64,000 nucleotides of DNA, taken from NCBI GenBank assembly GCA_051881615.1, contig JBJEQF010000033.1, positions 1 through 64,000 on the forward strand. Direction: 5' to 3'. Source of the stretch: CAMFTQ01 sp051881615 (GTDB lineage: Bacteria; Bacillota; Clostridia; Oscillospirales; Acutalibacteraceae). Positions 26,049 through 35,712 of this stretch are shown here, piece after piece (position 1 is the stretch's first letter; each line of letters begins with the position of its first letter). The notes beneath the pieces were generated by a model. It saw only the letters and a list, made by a program, of their open reading frames with translations. It was not told the origin of the DNA and searched no databases. A program made the position numbers and the translations under genes.

Positions 26049-27380
26049 ATGAATTGCAAGGTTGGCATAGTTTCGCTTGGCTGTGCAAAAAACAGAGTTG
26101 ACGCTGAAATGCTGATGTATAAGCTTCACAAGGCAGGCTTTACGCTTGTGGAGGACGCCGCCATGGCAGACGCCGCAATAGTAAACACCTGCGGTTTTAT
26201 AGAATCTGCAAAGCAGGAAAGCATTGACGAAATATTAGAGCTTGCCAATCTGAAAAAAGAGGGCAAAATCAAGGCTATAATCGTAACAGGCTGTCTTGCC
26301 GAGCGTTATCAAAGCGAGGTTATGAAACAGCTTTACGAGGTTGACGCCGTTGTGGGAATAGGCGCAAACGAAAATATTGCTCAGATAGTAAAGGACGCTC
26401 TTGATGGTAAAAAGACAGAAAGCTACCCTGACAAGCAGTCGTTATCCTTAGAGGGCGGCAGAGTTCAGTCCACCCTCCCCCACTACGCTTATTTAAAAAT
26501 AGCAGAGGGCTGTGACAACTGCTGTACCTACTGTGCAATTCCGCTTATCAGAGGGCATTTTCGAAGCCGTAAAATGGAGAATATTATAGAAGAAGCTAAG
26601 CACCTTGCCAAAAACGGAGTTAAGGAGCTTTTGGTTATTGCTCAGGACACTACACGCTACGGCGAGGACATTTACGGCGAGCTAAAGCTGTCTGAGCTTT
26701 TGACAGAGCTTTGTAAAATTGACGGCATAATGTGGGTGAGAGTTCTTTACTGCTATCCCGACAGAATTACAGACGAGCTTATTGACGTTATTTCACGTGA
26801 AGAAAAAATTGTAAAATACATAGACATCCCCTTACAGCACTGCAACGGCAGAGTGCTAAAAAGTATGAACCGCAGAGGCAACAGAGAAAGCCTTACAGCA
26901 CTTCTTAACAAAATTAAGGAGCGTATTCCGAACGTTGTATTAAGAACAACGCTTATCGCAGGTTTCCCCGGTGAAACAGATGAGGAGTTTGAAGAGCTTT
27001 GCGAGTTTGTAAAGGAAATAAAATTCCAGCGGCTCGGCTGTTTTGCCTATTCTCAGGAGGAGGACACTCCGGCAGCGCTTATGAATAATCAGATTGATGA
27101 GGAAACAAAAAACAAACGTGCCGAAATTATTATGAGCTGTCAGCAGTCTATTATGGACGAGTACGAGCAGAGTCTTATCGGCACAGAAGCAGACGTGCTT
27201 GTAGAAGGCTTTGACCGCTATGCAGAGTGCTATTTCGGCAGAACTTATGCAGACGCACCCGAGGTTGACGCAAACGTGTTTATCACAGCAGAGGACAAAA
27301 AGCCTGCTGTGGGCGATATTATAAAGGTAAGAATCACCGATGTTATTGACGGTGATCCGATTGGAGAAATGGTCGTATGA
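26049..27380 (+). CDS. rimO: RimO, ribosomal protein S12 methylthiotransferase
   Basis: 443 residues from the ATG at 26049 (GGAAG site). The upstream in-frame ATG at 26001 lies inside recX and is rejected. The N-terminal domain has C12, C48 and C82 for one Fe-S cluster, the radical-SAM motif C155-x3-C159-x2-C162 holds the second, and a TRAM domain ends the protein. RimO adds a methylthio group to Asp of S12; the related MiaB modifies tRNA, but the SLGCAKNRVD opening favours RimO. The stop overlaps pgsA (ATGA). Confidence 0.93.
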   Translation: MNCKVGIVSLGCAKNRVDAEMLMYKLHKAGFTLVEDAAMADAAIVNTCGFIESAKQESIDEILELANLKKEGKIKAIIVTGCLAERYQSEVMKQLYEVDAVVGIGANENIAQIVKDALDGKKTESYPDKQSLSLEGGRVQSTLPHYAYLKIAEGCDNCCTYCAIPLIRGHFRSRKMENIIEEAKHLAKNGVKELLVIAQDTTRYGEDIYGELKLSELLTELCKIDGIMWVRVLYCYPDRITDELIDVISREEKIVKYIDIPLQHCNGRVLKSMNRRGNRESLTALLNKIKERIPNVVLRTTLIAGFPGETDEEFEELCEFVKEIKFQRLGCFAYSQEEDTPAALMNNQIDEETKNKRAEIIMSCQQSIMDEYEQSLIGTEADVLVEGFDRYAECYFGRTYADAPEVDANVFITAEDKKPAVGDIIKVRITDVIDGDPIGEMVV

Positions 27381-27970
27381 ATTTACCCAACAAGCTGACA
27401 GTTCTGCGAATCGCTGTTGTTCCTGTGATGATAGCCGCTTTACTTATCGGCTTTCCTCATCATTATATTGTATCGGGACTGCTTTTCGGTATAGCGGCGC
27501 TGACAGACTTTTTTGACGGCAGAATAGCCCGAAAAAGGAATTTAATAACGGACTTCGGCAAATTTGCAGACCCGTTGGCAGATAAAATACTTGTTATTTC
27601 TGCACTCGTCTGCTTTGCAGAGCTTCATTTAACAAGCTCTGTTGTAGCAATAGTTGTCCTGTTCAGAGAATTCGCCGTAACGTCAATACGGCTTGTCGCC
27701 GCCTCAAACGGTAAGGTGGTAGCCGCCAATATGTGGGGCAAGGCAAAAACAGTTTCGCAGATAATAGCAATCTCCGTCACCTTTGCCTTGCAGTATATAG
27801 CAGAGCTTATGAGTATGAGCATAATCCCCGTATCAGCAGACATATTTAATCAATGTACCCTTGTCTTTTACATAGTAAACAACGTCTGTCTGTGGATTTC
27901 GGCAGCACTTGCGCTGATTTCGGGTATAATATATATAAAAGATAACAGAGAATTTATTAAGACTATCTGA
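27377..27970 (+). CDS. pgsA: PgsA, phosphatidylglycerophosphate synthase
   Basis: 197 residues with four to six membrane helices. The CDP-alcohol phosphotransferase signature DGxxARx8GxxxDxxxD is complete (starting at the DFFDGRIAR segment, about residue 42). It makes phosphatidylglycerol phosphate from CDP-diacylglycerol and glycerol-3-phosphate. ATGA overlap with rimO indicates translational coupling; rimO-pgsA neighbours are usual in Firmicutes. Confidence 0.94.
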   Translation: MNLPNKLTVLRIAVVPVMIAALLIGFPHHYIVSGLLFGIAALTDFFDGRIARKRNLITDFGKFADPLADKILVISALVCFAELHLTSSVVAIVVLFREFAVTSIRLVAASNGKVVAANMWGKAKTVSQIIAISVTFALQYIAELMSMSIIPVSADIFNQCTLVFYIVNNVCLWISAALALISGIIYIKDNREFIKTI

Positions 27971-27996
27971 CGAATTGTCAGACTGGAGCTGAGATT

Positions 27997-28623
27997 TTGT
28001 TTAAGCATCTGAAAGCAGACCTTGATTCTTTTATGGAGCGAGATCCCGCCGCAAGAAACAGGTTTGAAATATTCTTTCTGTACTCAGGCTACAAGGCGGT
28101 GCGTTCGTATCGCTTTGCACACTATCTGTACAAGCATAATTTAAAATTTCTGGCTCGCTGGGTTTCTCAGCGCAGCCGTCATAAAACAGGTATAGAAATT
28201 CACCCCGGAGCTACAATCGGCAAGGGACTTTTTATAGACCACGGTATGGGTGTTGTTATCGGCGAAACTACGATAATCGGCGACAACTGCACAATCTATC
28301 AGAATGTCACGCTCGGCGGCACAGGCAAGGACCACGGCAAGCGTCACCCAACGCTCGGAAATAACGTGCTTGTCGGTGCGGGCGCAAAGGTTTTAGGACC
28401 GTTCAAGGTCGGCGACAACGCACGAATAGCGGCTGGTGCTGTTGTTCTCAACGAAATTCCGCCTAACTCAACGGCTGTCGGTGTTCCGGCAAGAGTTGTT
28501 AAAACTAACGGCGTTAAGCTTGAAACTCTTGACCACATACATTATTCCGACCCTGTGGCACAGCAGCTTTGCAAGCTTGAATATGAGATTGAACAGCTCA
28601 AAAAGAAACTGGAGGAAAAGTAA
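27997..28623 (+). CDS. cysE: Serine O-acetyltransferase
   Basis: 208 residues. Left-handed beta-helix hexapeptide repeats from about residue 65, with active-site region IHPGATIGKGLFIDHG and YQNVTLGGTGKDHGKRHP. It makes O-acetylserine, the precursor of cysteine. The start is TTG 27997 with GGAGCTGAG upstream; no better ATG exists. The C terminus ends in a charged helix (QLKKKLEEK). It overlaps cysS (TAATG), matching the cysE-cysS pairing known in Bacillus. No T-box leader is present between pgsA and cysE (only 26 bases). Confidence 0.94.
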   Translation: MFKHLKADLDSFMERDPAARNRFEIFFLYSGYKAVRSYRFAHYLYKHNLKFLARWVSQRSRHKTGIEIHPGATIGKGLFIDHGMGVVIGETTIIGDNCTIYQNVTLGGTGKDHGKRHPTLGNNVLVGAGAKVLGPFKVGDNARIAAGAVVLNEIPPNSTAVGVPARVVKTNGVKLETLDHIHYSDPVAQQLCKLEYEIEQLKKKLEEK

Positions 28624-30026
28624 TGCAGCTTTATAATACATTAGGACAGACAAAACAGGAGTTTATCCCCCATGAGGGCAACAGGGTAAATATGTATACC
28701 TGCGGCCCTACTGTTTATCACTATGCGCACATCGGCAATTTAAGGACATATATAATGGAGGACGTGCTTGAAAAGTATCTGCGTTACAGCGGTTATGACG
28801 TAAAGCGTGTAATGAATATTACAGACGTGGGACACCTTTCAAGCGATGCCGATACAGGCGAGGACAAGATGCTTGCCGGTGCAAAAAGAGAAAACAAGAG
28901 TGTGCTTGAAATTGCCAAATTCTACACAGACGCTTTTTTTGACGACTGCAAAAAGCTCAACATTAAAACTCCCGATGTTGTAGAGCCTGCCACAGGCTGT
29001 ATTGATGAATTTATAGAGATGGTTTCCACACTGCTCGAAAAGGGATATGCCTACGAGGCAGGCGGCAACGTTTATTTTGATACCTCAAAGCTTAAGTCAT
29101 ACTATGTTTTCGGCAATCAGAACGAGGACGACCTTGCTGTCGGTGTTCGTGACAGCGTTGAGGAGGACTCTAACAAAAGGAACAAGTGCGACTTCGTTTT
29201 ATGGTTTACGAAGTCAAAATTTGAGGATCAGGAGCTTAAATGGGACAGTCCGTGGGGCTTAGGCTACCCCGGCTGGCACATTGAATGCTCTGCAATCAGC
29301 ATTAAAAACTGCGGCGAGTACCTCGACATTCACTGCGGCGGTGTTGACAATGCTTTTCCGCATCACACAAACGAAATTGCGCAAAGTGAAGCGTATTTAG
29401 GTCACAAATGGTGTAACTATTGGTTCCACGTTCTGCACTTAAACGATGCTCGCGGCAAGATGAGCAAGTCAAAGGGCGGATTTTTGACTGTATCTCTGCT
29501 TGAGGAAAAGGGATATGACCCGATTGTTTACAGAATGTTCTGCCTGCAATCTCACTATCGCAAGCCACTGACCTTCAGCTTTGAAAGCCTTGACAATGCG
29601 TCAGTTGCCTACAACAAGCTGACATCAAGAATTGCCTCCTTAGCACCGCAGGGTGAGCCTGATTTGCAGTCGGCACAGCCGTATCTTGACAGCTTTAAGA
29701 CTGCTATGGACAACGACCTTAACACATCATTGGCACTTACCGAGGTTTACAATGTGCTTAAGGCTGACATTACAGACGCAACAAAGGTATACCTGATTGA
29801 AAAATTCGACTGTGTGATTGGTCTTGATCTGTTAAGTCCTAAGAAAAAAGAGCAAAAAAGCGATGACGCACTCACAAAAGAGATTGAGGACTTAATCGCA
29901 AAAAGAACCGACGCCAGAAAGAACAAGGACTGGGCAACAGCCGACAGTATTCGTGACCGCTTAAAGGAAATGCACGTAGTTGTAAAGGATACGCCAAACG
30001 GCATAGAGTGGCATATAGAAAATTGA
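28623..30026 (+). CDS. cysS: Cysteinyl-tRNA synthetase
   Basis: 467 residues, normal length. The HIGH motif is present as H36IGN39, the KMSKS motif at 279-283, and zinc ligands include C27 and the GWHIECSA/HHTNE region. It charges tRNA-Cys, whose gene is at the start of this window. Translation is coupled to cysE through a one-base overlap, and a strong terminator follows. Confidence 0.97.
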   Translation: MQLYNTLGQTKQEFIPHEGNRVNMYTCGPTVYHYAHIGNLRTYIMEDVLEKYLRYSGYDVKRVMNITDVGHLSSDADTGEDKMLAGAKRENKSVLEIAKFYTDAFFDDCKKLNIKTPDVVEPATGCIDEFIEMVSTLLEKGYAYEAGGNVYFDTSKLKSYYVFGNQNEDDLAVGVRDSVEEDSNKRNKCDFVLWFTKSKFEDQELKWDSPWGLGYPGWHIECSAISIKNCGEYLDIHCGGVDNAFPHHTNEIAQSEAYLGHKWCNYWFHVLHLNDARGKMSKSKGGFLTVSLLEEKGYDPIVYRMFCLQSHYRKPLTFSFESLDNASVAYNKLTSRIASLAPQGEPDLQSAQPYLDSFKTAMDNDLNTSLALTEVYNVLKADITDATKVYLIEKFDCVIGLDLLSPKKKEQKSDDALTKEIEDLIAKRTDARKNKDWATADSIRDRLKEMHVVVKDTPNGIEWHIEN

Positions 30027-30054
30027 TATACTTTTGATTTTCATTACTATATTT

Positions 30055-30080
30055 CCTCCCCTTTTTAAGGGGAGGTTTTT
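30055..30080 (+). terminator. Terminator after cysS
   Basis: 9 bp perfect stem CCTCCCCTT/AAGGGGAGG, three-base loop, five T. Confidence 0.92.
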
Positions 30081-30233
30081 GTTATCTGCATAAAAATATT
30101 ACTGTAGACCGCTAAAAAGCTATATTTTTTCTTAGAACAGCCATTTATGTTGTTGCTTTTTAAGCAGAAAAGTATTATACTTAAAGTGTATGGGTATGTT
30201 TTCTAAAAAATATAACATTAAGGGGTGTTTATT

Positions 30234-30923
30234 ATGAACAACGGCAAAATTCTGATTGTTGATGACGATCTGAACATCTGCGAATTATTACGGCTTTACA
30301 TTGCAAAGGAGGGCTACAATGTAGTAACGGCTAATGACGGCGAGCAGGCAGTCGAGATATTCCTTCAGGAACAGCCTAACTTAGTGTTGCTTGATGTAAT
30401 GATGCCAAAAATGGACGGCTGGCAGGTATGCAGAGAAATCAGAAAAACCTCTGACTGTCCCATTATTATGCTGACGGCAAAAAGCGAGGTGTTCGACAAA
30501 ATCTTAGGCTTGGAGCTTGGCGCAGATGATTACATAATAAAGCCTTTTGAAGCAAAAGAAGTAATTGCCCGAATCAGGGCAGTCCTGCGCAGAACAAACT
30601 TTTCTCAAAAGGATAAAATCCGTGAGGTTTCGTGGGACAATCTGTCAATTAACCTTACTAATTACGAGCTTAAGGTTAAAGGCAAAACGGTTGTAGCACC
30701 TCCAAAGGAAATGGAGCTTTTATTCCACCTTGCCAGCAACCCCAACAAGGTTTACACACGTGACCAGCTTCTTGACGAGGTGTGGGGCTTTGACTACTAC
30801 TGCGACAGCAGAACCGTAGATGTGCATATCAAAAGAATAAGAGAAAAAATCGACGGTGCCTCCGAACAATGGGAGCTGCGCACCGTTTGGGGTGTAGGCT
30901 ACAAATTTGAGGTTAAGAAATAA
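30234..30923 (+). CDS. OmpR-family response regulator
   Basis: 229 residues from the ATG at 30234 (AGGGGTG site); the in-frame GTG three codons earlier lies in that site. D54 phosphoacceptor (LDVMMPK), T81, K103 (IIKPF), winged-helix domain with RTVWGVGYKFE end. First of a regulator-kinase-HtrA set, so HtrA and envelope stress are the likely theme, as in CssRS or CiaRH systems (inference). Confidence 0.94.
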   Translation: MNNGKILIVDDDLNICELLRLYIAKEGYNVVTANDGEQAVEIFLQEQPNLVLLDVMMPKMDGWQVCREIRKTSDCPIIMLTAKSEVFDKILGLELGADDYIIKPFEAKEVIARIRAVLRRTNFSQKDKIREVSWDNLSINLTNYELKVKGKTVVAPPKEMELLFHLASNPNKVYTRDQLLDEVWGFDYYCDSRTVDVHIKRIREKIDGASEQWELRTVWGVGYKFEVKK

Positions 30924-30941
30924 TTTTCCGAGGTAAACTAA

Positions 30942-32405
30942 ATGCGCAATTCCATATTAAAAAGAAACCTGTGTATAAGCCTGTGCTCGCTTGCAATCAG
31001 CTTTATTATTCTCGGCAGTATTTTGATCCTTGTAATAAGTCTGAATTGGGAAAACTCAAAGAAATATACGCTTTCAGAGAATATTACAAAGATGTCAGAG
31101 TTAATAACTAAATATACCGATGTAACCGACGGCAGTATCAAACCGCTTTACCCTGATATTTTACCCGAGGTTTTAAATAACTTTTCAGACATAAGCGAGT
31201 GTGAGCTGTTGTACTCTGATAAAGAAGGCAAAATTACCTTTGCCACTTCACTGTATGATAACGTTTACAAGGACAAAGCTGTCAGCGCTCGCTTTCTGAA
31301 TAAAATTGATGATAATTATTATGAAAAATCAGACTGTTACGGTTTTTTTGATGAAACATACCTTATTTCGGCAAAGTCTTATATTCATAACGGAGAAACT
31401 ATCGGGTATTGCTTTGCAATTATACGGGAATCTGACATCTGCAATGTTACAATTCCTATTATAATAACCTTTATCTGCTCAGCACTTTTGTCTTTCGGTC
31501 TTATGGCTATTATGATATTCTTTTTCTCGGCTCACTCGCTGAAGCCGCTGAAAGAAATGTCAGAGGCGGCAAAGGCATTTGCTATGGGCGACTTTTCAAG
31601 CCGTGTTTCTGCAAATTCCTATGACGAGGTAGGCGATCTGGCACGTGCTTTCAATGAAATGGCTGATTCATTGTCAAATTCCGAGGCTCTTCGCCGAAGC
31701 TTTATTGCTAACGTATCGCACGAGCTTAAAACTCCGATGACTACAATAGGCGGATTTGTTGACGGAATACTTGACGGCACAATCCCGCAGGAACAGCAAT
31801 TCAGCTATCTTAACACAGTATCAAACGAGGTCAAACGGCTTTCACGCCTTGTTACGTCAATGCTGTCTATTTCAAGAATTGACTCGGGAGAGCTTAAGCT
31901 GAAAAAATCCTCATTTAACCTGACGAATATAGTTATTCAGACGCTGTTCTCTTTTGAACAGATTATAGAAAACAAATGCCTTGACGTGCGCGGACTTGAC
32001 GGGCTTGACAACGTAGTCATAGAGGCTGACTACGACCTTTTGTATCAGGTTATATATAACCTGTTTGAAAACGCAACTAAGTTTACACCACCGTCCGGTT
32101 ATATCGAAGTAAGAATATCTGATACGCCGGAAAAGGTTTCTGTTTCAATCATTAACAGCGGTCACGGCATTGAAAGAAAAGAACTGCCGCTGATATTTGA
32201 TAAGTTCTACAAAACAGATAAATCACGCAACAAGGATAAAAAGGGTATGGGACTTGGTCTTTATATCGTTAAAACAATTATGCATATGCACGGCGGTGAC
32301 ATTACGGCAGACAGCGAGCTTGATAAGTACACAGACTTTACCTTCTGGCTGCCAAAGCCGCAGCCACAGCAATTTTTTGACGCTATTACTGGCTCAAAGA
32401 CTTGA
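30942..32405 (+). CDS. Sensor histidine kinase
   Basis: 487 residues. TM1 about 11-33, external loop to about 165, TM2 about 170-195, HAMP about 197-248, H260 in VSHELKTP, then an ATPase domain with LFENATKFTP and GMGLGLYIV. It lies 18 bases after its regulator and 19 before htrA, so the three are one operon. The ligand is unknown. Confidence 0.93.
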   Translation: MRNSILKRNLCISLCSLAISFIILGSILILVISLNWENSKKYTLSENITKMSELITKYTDVTDGSIKPLYPDILPEVLNNFSDISECELLYSDKEGKITFATSLYDNVYKDKAVSARFLNKIDDNYYEKSDCYGFFDETYLISAKSYIHNGETIGYCFAIIRESDICNVTIPIIITFICSALLSFGLMAIMIFFFSAHSLKPLKEMSEAAKAFAMGDFSSRVSANSYDEVGDLARAFNEMADSLSNSEALRRSFIANVSHELKTPMTTIGGFVDGILDGTIPQEQQFSYLNTVSNEVKRLSRLVTSMLSISRIDSGELKLKKSSFNLTNIVIQTLFSFEQIIENKCLDVRGLDGLDNVVIEADYDLLYQVIYNLFENATKFTPPSGYIEVRISDTPEKVSVSIINSGHGIERKELPLIFDKFYKTDKSRNKDKKGMGLGLYIVKTIMHMHGGDITADSELDKYTDFTFWLPKPQPQQFFDAITGSKT

Positions 32406-32424
32406 TACTAAAGGGTAGCTTTCT

Positions 32425-34173
32425 ATGAATAACAATTTGCATAACATTCCCCGAACGATAGAAGAATATGAAAAGGTAATGAAAAATAAGAGAAAAGAGG
32501 CTTTAGCTTTGATGGACGAAAACGAAAAGCAGGAAACAAATGAGAACGGTCAGAATAAAAGCCCTGACCTTGATTATGGCGACTTTGATATAAGCGCAGA
32601 ACACGAAAAAGACGATTACGGCAATGATAAAACCGATACAACGACTGAAAGCAAAAATCAGGACGACACAGCTGTTTACGGCAACGAACAGCAGGCTGAT
32701 CACGCTATTCACTATCAGCAGTACAGACCTCAGCACCAGCCGCCAATGTATCAACAGCAGTATCAAGCACCGCCGTATCAACAGCAGTACCAACAGCCAT
32801 ACTGTCAGCCGCAGTATCAGCAGGCTCAGCAACAGACAGTGTTTAATAATCCGCAATATCCTCCGTATCAGCCTATGCCCTATCCTCCATACAACGCTGT
32901 GCAAAATAAGCAAAAGCTAAGTACAGGGGCAAAGTGGCTTATCGGCTTGCTTATTGCGTTGCTTGTGCTTTCTCTTATCGGCTACTTTATTTTTTTAGGG
33001 GGACAGCTAAATAATAAACAGCAAAATCTATTGGATCAGCTTTTGCCGTCAACAGAGCCTACTACCGCTGTTTTTTCACAGGAGCCGACTACAGTGCCGT
33101 CCGAAGACGGTACTACTCCACAACAGAACAGCCACACTACAGGCGAGTACTGTGACAAAACCTTTAAGGGTCTGACGCTTGCCGATTTGCCCAAGGATAA
33201 AACCAACACTCAAAAGTACACAACACAAAGCGTCTATAACAGCGTTTCACATTCTATTGTAGCCGTTATGTGCTACAAGGGTGATGTCCCGACTGACGGA
33301 AGCCTGAAAACGCTTGCTTCACAAGGCACGGGAATTATCATCACCGACACCGGCTACATCGTTACAAACAGCCACGTTATAGGCAATACAAAGTCACTGA
33401 AAATTCAGATAGTCACAAATGACGGCACAAAGCACGAGGCTAATGTTGTCGGATATGATACACGCACAGACCTTGCAGTGCTTAAAACTGATGCAAAAAA
33501 TCTCAAGCCTGCCGTTTTCGGCAATTCAGACGAGGTAGAGGTAGGTCAGGACGTTATCGCACTTGGCAATCCGGGCGGAATTGACTTTCAGAATTCGCTG
33601 ACAAAGGGTATTATCTCGGCAAAGGACAGAACAGTATCAGCAAACAGTACAGTAAAATATTTGCAGACAGACGCCGCCATTAACCCCGGCAACAGCGGAG
33701 GTCCTCTGTGCAACATTTACGGTCAGGTTATCGGCATAAACACCGTAAAAATCGTATCTACACAGTATGAGGGAATGGGATTTTCAATCCCCTCAAACAC
33801 CGTTAAGCAGATAGTTGACGATATTATTAAGCAGGGCTACGTAAACGGCAGAGTACGCATAGGCATTACAGGTACTGCCGTAACCAAGTCTGTTCAGGAT
33901 GGCTACAATATTCCGTCAGGTATTGTTATCTATTCGATTGATACTGACGGACCGCTTGCCGGCAAGGATGTAAAGGTTGGCGATATTATCACGTCTGTTG
34001 ACGGCAAAAAAGTATCCTCGTTTGCAGAGGTTTACTCGATTTTATCAACGCATAATGCCGGTGATGAAATTGAAATATCCTTTTACAGAATGGCGTCCTC
34101 TGTGGCTGAAAAGGATAAGGAATTCAAGCTGAAAATCACGTTAGCCGAGGATAACGGCGAAACACAGGAATAA
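32425..34173 (+). CDS. HtrA-like serine protease with Gln/Tyr/Pro-rich cytoplasmic tail
   Basis: 582 residues. A charged then Gln/Pro/Tyr-rich N-terminal region (about 90-160, presumably cytoplasmic), a single membrane anchor (about 169-192), a Thr/Pro/Ser linker, a trypsin-like domain with catalytic H317 (VTNSHVI), D349 (RTDLAVL) and S424 (NPGNSGGP), and one PDZ domain (about 475-565). It degrades or refolds exported proteins at the outer membrane face. Unusual is the long low-complexity N-terminal segment. Co-transcription with the two-component pair upstream suggests that envelope stress controls it. Confidence 0.94.
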   Translation: MNNNLHNIPRTIEEYEKVMKNKRKEALALMDENEKQETNENGQNKSPDLDYGDFDISAEHEKDDYGNDKTDTTTESKNQDDTAVYGNEQQADHAIHYQQYRPQHQPPMYQQQYQAPPYQQQYQQPYCQPQYQQAQQQTVFNNPQYPPYQPMPYPPYNAVQNKQKLSTGAKWLIGLLIALLVLSLIGYFIFLGGQLNNKQQNLLDQLLPSTEPTTAVFSQEPTTVPSEDGTTPQQNSHTTGEYCDKTFKGLTLADLPKDKTNTQKYTTQSVYNSVSHSIVAVMCYKGDVPTDGSLKTLASQGTGIIITDTGYIVTNSHVIGNTKSLKIQIVTNDGTKHEANVVGYDTRTDLAVLKTDAKNLKPAVFGNSDEVEVGQDVIALGNPGGIDFQNSLTKGIISAKDRTVSANSTVKYLQTDAAINPGNSGGPLCNIYGQVIGINTVKIVSTQYEGMGFSIPSNTVKQIVDDIIKQGYVNGRVRIGITGTAVTKSVQDGYNIPSGIVIYSIDTDGPLAGKDVKVGDIITSVDGKKVSSFAEVYSILSTHNAGDEIEISFYRMASSVAEKDKEFKLKITLAEDNGETQE

Positions 34174-34196
34174 CCAAGATATGAAGATTATCTAAT

Positions 34197-34227
34197 AATC
34201 CTCCCCGGTTTTCACGGGGAGGATTTT
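34197..34227 (+). terminator. Terminator after htrA
   Basis: 10 bp stem AATCCTCCCC/GGGGAGGATT, 9-base loop, ending in TTTT. Confidence 0.9.
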
Positions 34228-34238
34228 CTGTGCAACAA

Positions 34239-34266
34239 AAAAGCAAGCAGAAAAACTGCCTGCTTT
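34239..34266 (-). terminator. Terminator of the aspS-gatCAB operon
   Basis: On the minus strand AAGCAGGCAG pairs with CTGCTTGCTT (one mismatch) and runs into TTTT. Confidence 0.75.
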
Positions 34267-34299
34267 ATTCATATATTTTCAGTTTTGACGTTGACCGCT

Positions 34300-35712
34300 T
34301 TACCCGATAAGCTCTTTTATCTTTGCTTCTGCCGCTGTGGGGTCTGCCTTTCCTCTGCTGTTTTTCATTACAAAGCCGACAAGAGATTTAAGCGCCTTTT
34401 CTTTGCCGCCCTTGTAGTCTGCTACTGCGTTCGGGTTGCTCTCAACTGCCTGCTTGCAAAGGTCAGTAAGTGCGTTGTCGTCAAGTCCTGCCATATCGCT
34501 TTCGCTGATATACTCTGTTGCGCTCTTTCCGCTTTCGAGCATTTTGTCAAGCGCAGACTTTGCAAGATTATTTCTGATTTTACCGCTTTCAAGGATTTTA
34601 ACAAGCTCCGATAGCTGTGCAGGTGTAATCTTGATGTTAAACTCCTCTTTGTCAGACTCTGTGACAAGTGTGCGGAAAATCTGACCGATAATGAAGTTTG
34701 CAACTGTCTTTGGATTTTTAACATCCTTACAGGTTTCGTCAAAAAATTCAGAGATTTTTCTGTATTTTGTCAGAAGCTGTGCGTCTGTTTCGGGAATACC
34801 AAGCTCTGTAACGTATCTTTCACGCTTGCTCTCGGGAAGCTCGGGAAGTGATTGTCTTATTTCTTCAATTTCCTCATCTGTTACGCTTATTGTAACAAGG
34901 TCAGGCTCTCTGAAATAGCGGTAATCGTGAGCATCCTCCTTGCCACGCATAGGTGAGGTTGTGTTAGTAGCGTCGTCATAGCGCAGGGTTTCCTGTATTA
35001 CCTTGCCGCCTGATTCGATTAAATCAACCTGACGTTCAAATTCGTACTCCATAGCCTTTGCTATATAGGTTATTGAGTTCATATTCTTAATCTCTGTTCT
35101 TGTGCCGAACTTTTCACTGCCGACAGGACGAACAGAAATATTAACATCACAGCGCATTGAACCCTCCTGCATTTTGCAGTCGGAAATGCCGATATAGCGC
35201 ATAACCTGCTGGAGCTTTTCAACGTATTCTCTTGCTTCGTCAACTGACCTGATGTCAGGCTCTGAAACAATTTCGATAAGCGGAACGCCGCCTCGGTTGT
35301 AGTCAACGTATGTGTCGCCGCGCTCGTGAATAAGCTTGCCTGCGTCCTCTTCTATATGAATACGTGTCAGACGGATTTTTCTGCCGTTGCTAAGCTGAAC
35401 ATAACCGCCCTCGCACAACGGCATATCATACTGCGAAATCTGATAAGCCTTTGGCAAATCGGGATAGCAGTAGTTTTTTCTGTCCATTTTTGACACGTTT
35501 GCAATTTTGCAGTTTGTAGCAAGTCCTGCCATAATTGCGTACTTTACAACCTGCTTGTTAAGCTTTGGCAGTGTACCCGGCAAGCCGATGCAGACAGGAC
35601 AGCAGTGAGTGTTTGGTTCACCGCCGAACTCTGTGGTACAGCCACAGAAAATTTTTGTTTTTGTGCCAAGCTCGATATGTGTTTCAAAGCCTGCTACCAT
35701 TTCATATTTCAT
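34300..35712 (-). CDS. gatB: GatB, Asp/Glu-tRNA amidotransferase subunit B
   Basis: 470 residues from the ATG at 35712 (GGGGTG site), overlapping the gatA stop as ATGA. Cradle domain with FETHIEL opening, zinc-type cysteines CGC then CCPVC (about 24-43), SMRCDVNISVR core, and a C-terminal YqeY-like helical tail domain. It phosphorylates the misacylated Glu or Asp on the tRNA and guides amidation with ammonia from GatA. Last gene of the operon. Confidence 0.97.
   Translation of the reverse strand: MKYEMVAGFETHIELGTKTKIFCGCTTEFGGEPNTHCCPVCIGLPGTLPKLNKQVVKYAIMAGLATNCKIANVSKMDRKNYCYPDLPKAYQISQYDMPLCEGGYVQLSNGRKIRLTRIHIEEDAGKLIHERGDTYVDYNRGGVPLIEIVSEPDIRSVDEAREYVEKLQQVMRYIGISDCKMQEGSMRCDVNISVRPVGSEKFGTRTEIKNMNSITYIAKAMEYEFERQVDLIESGGKVIQETLRYDDATNTTSPMRGKEDAHDYRYFREPDLVTISVTDEEIEEIRQSLPELPESKRERYVTELGIPETDAQLLTKYRKISEFFDETCKDVKNPKTVANFIIGQIFRTLVTESDKEEFNIKITPAQLSELVKILESGKIRNNLAKSALDKMLESGKSATEYISESDMAGLDDNALTDLCKQAVESNPNAVADYKGGKEKALKSLVGFVMKNSRGKADPTAAEAKIKELIG

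Noticed and set aside
27971..27996. T-box leader for cysE-cysS
   Set aside because: Only 26 bases separate pgsA and cysE; there is no room for a T-box, only a 5 bp hairpin.
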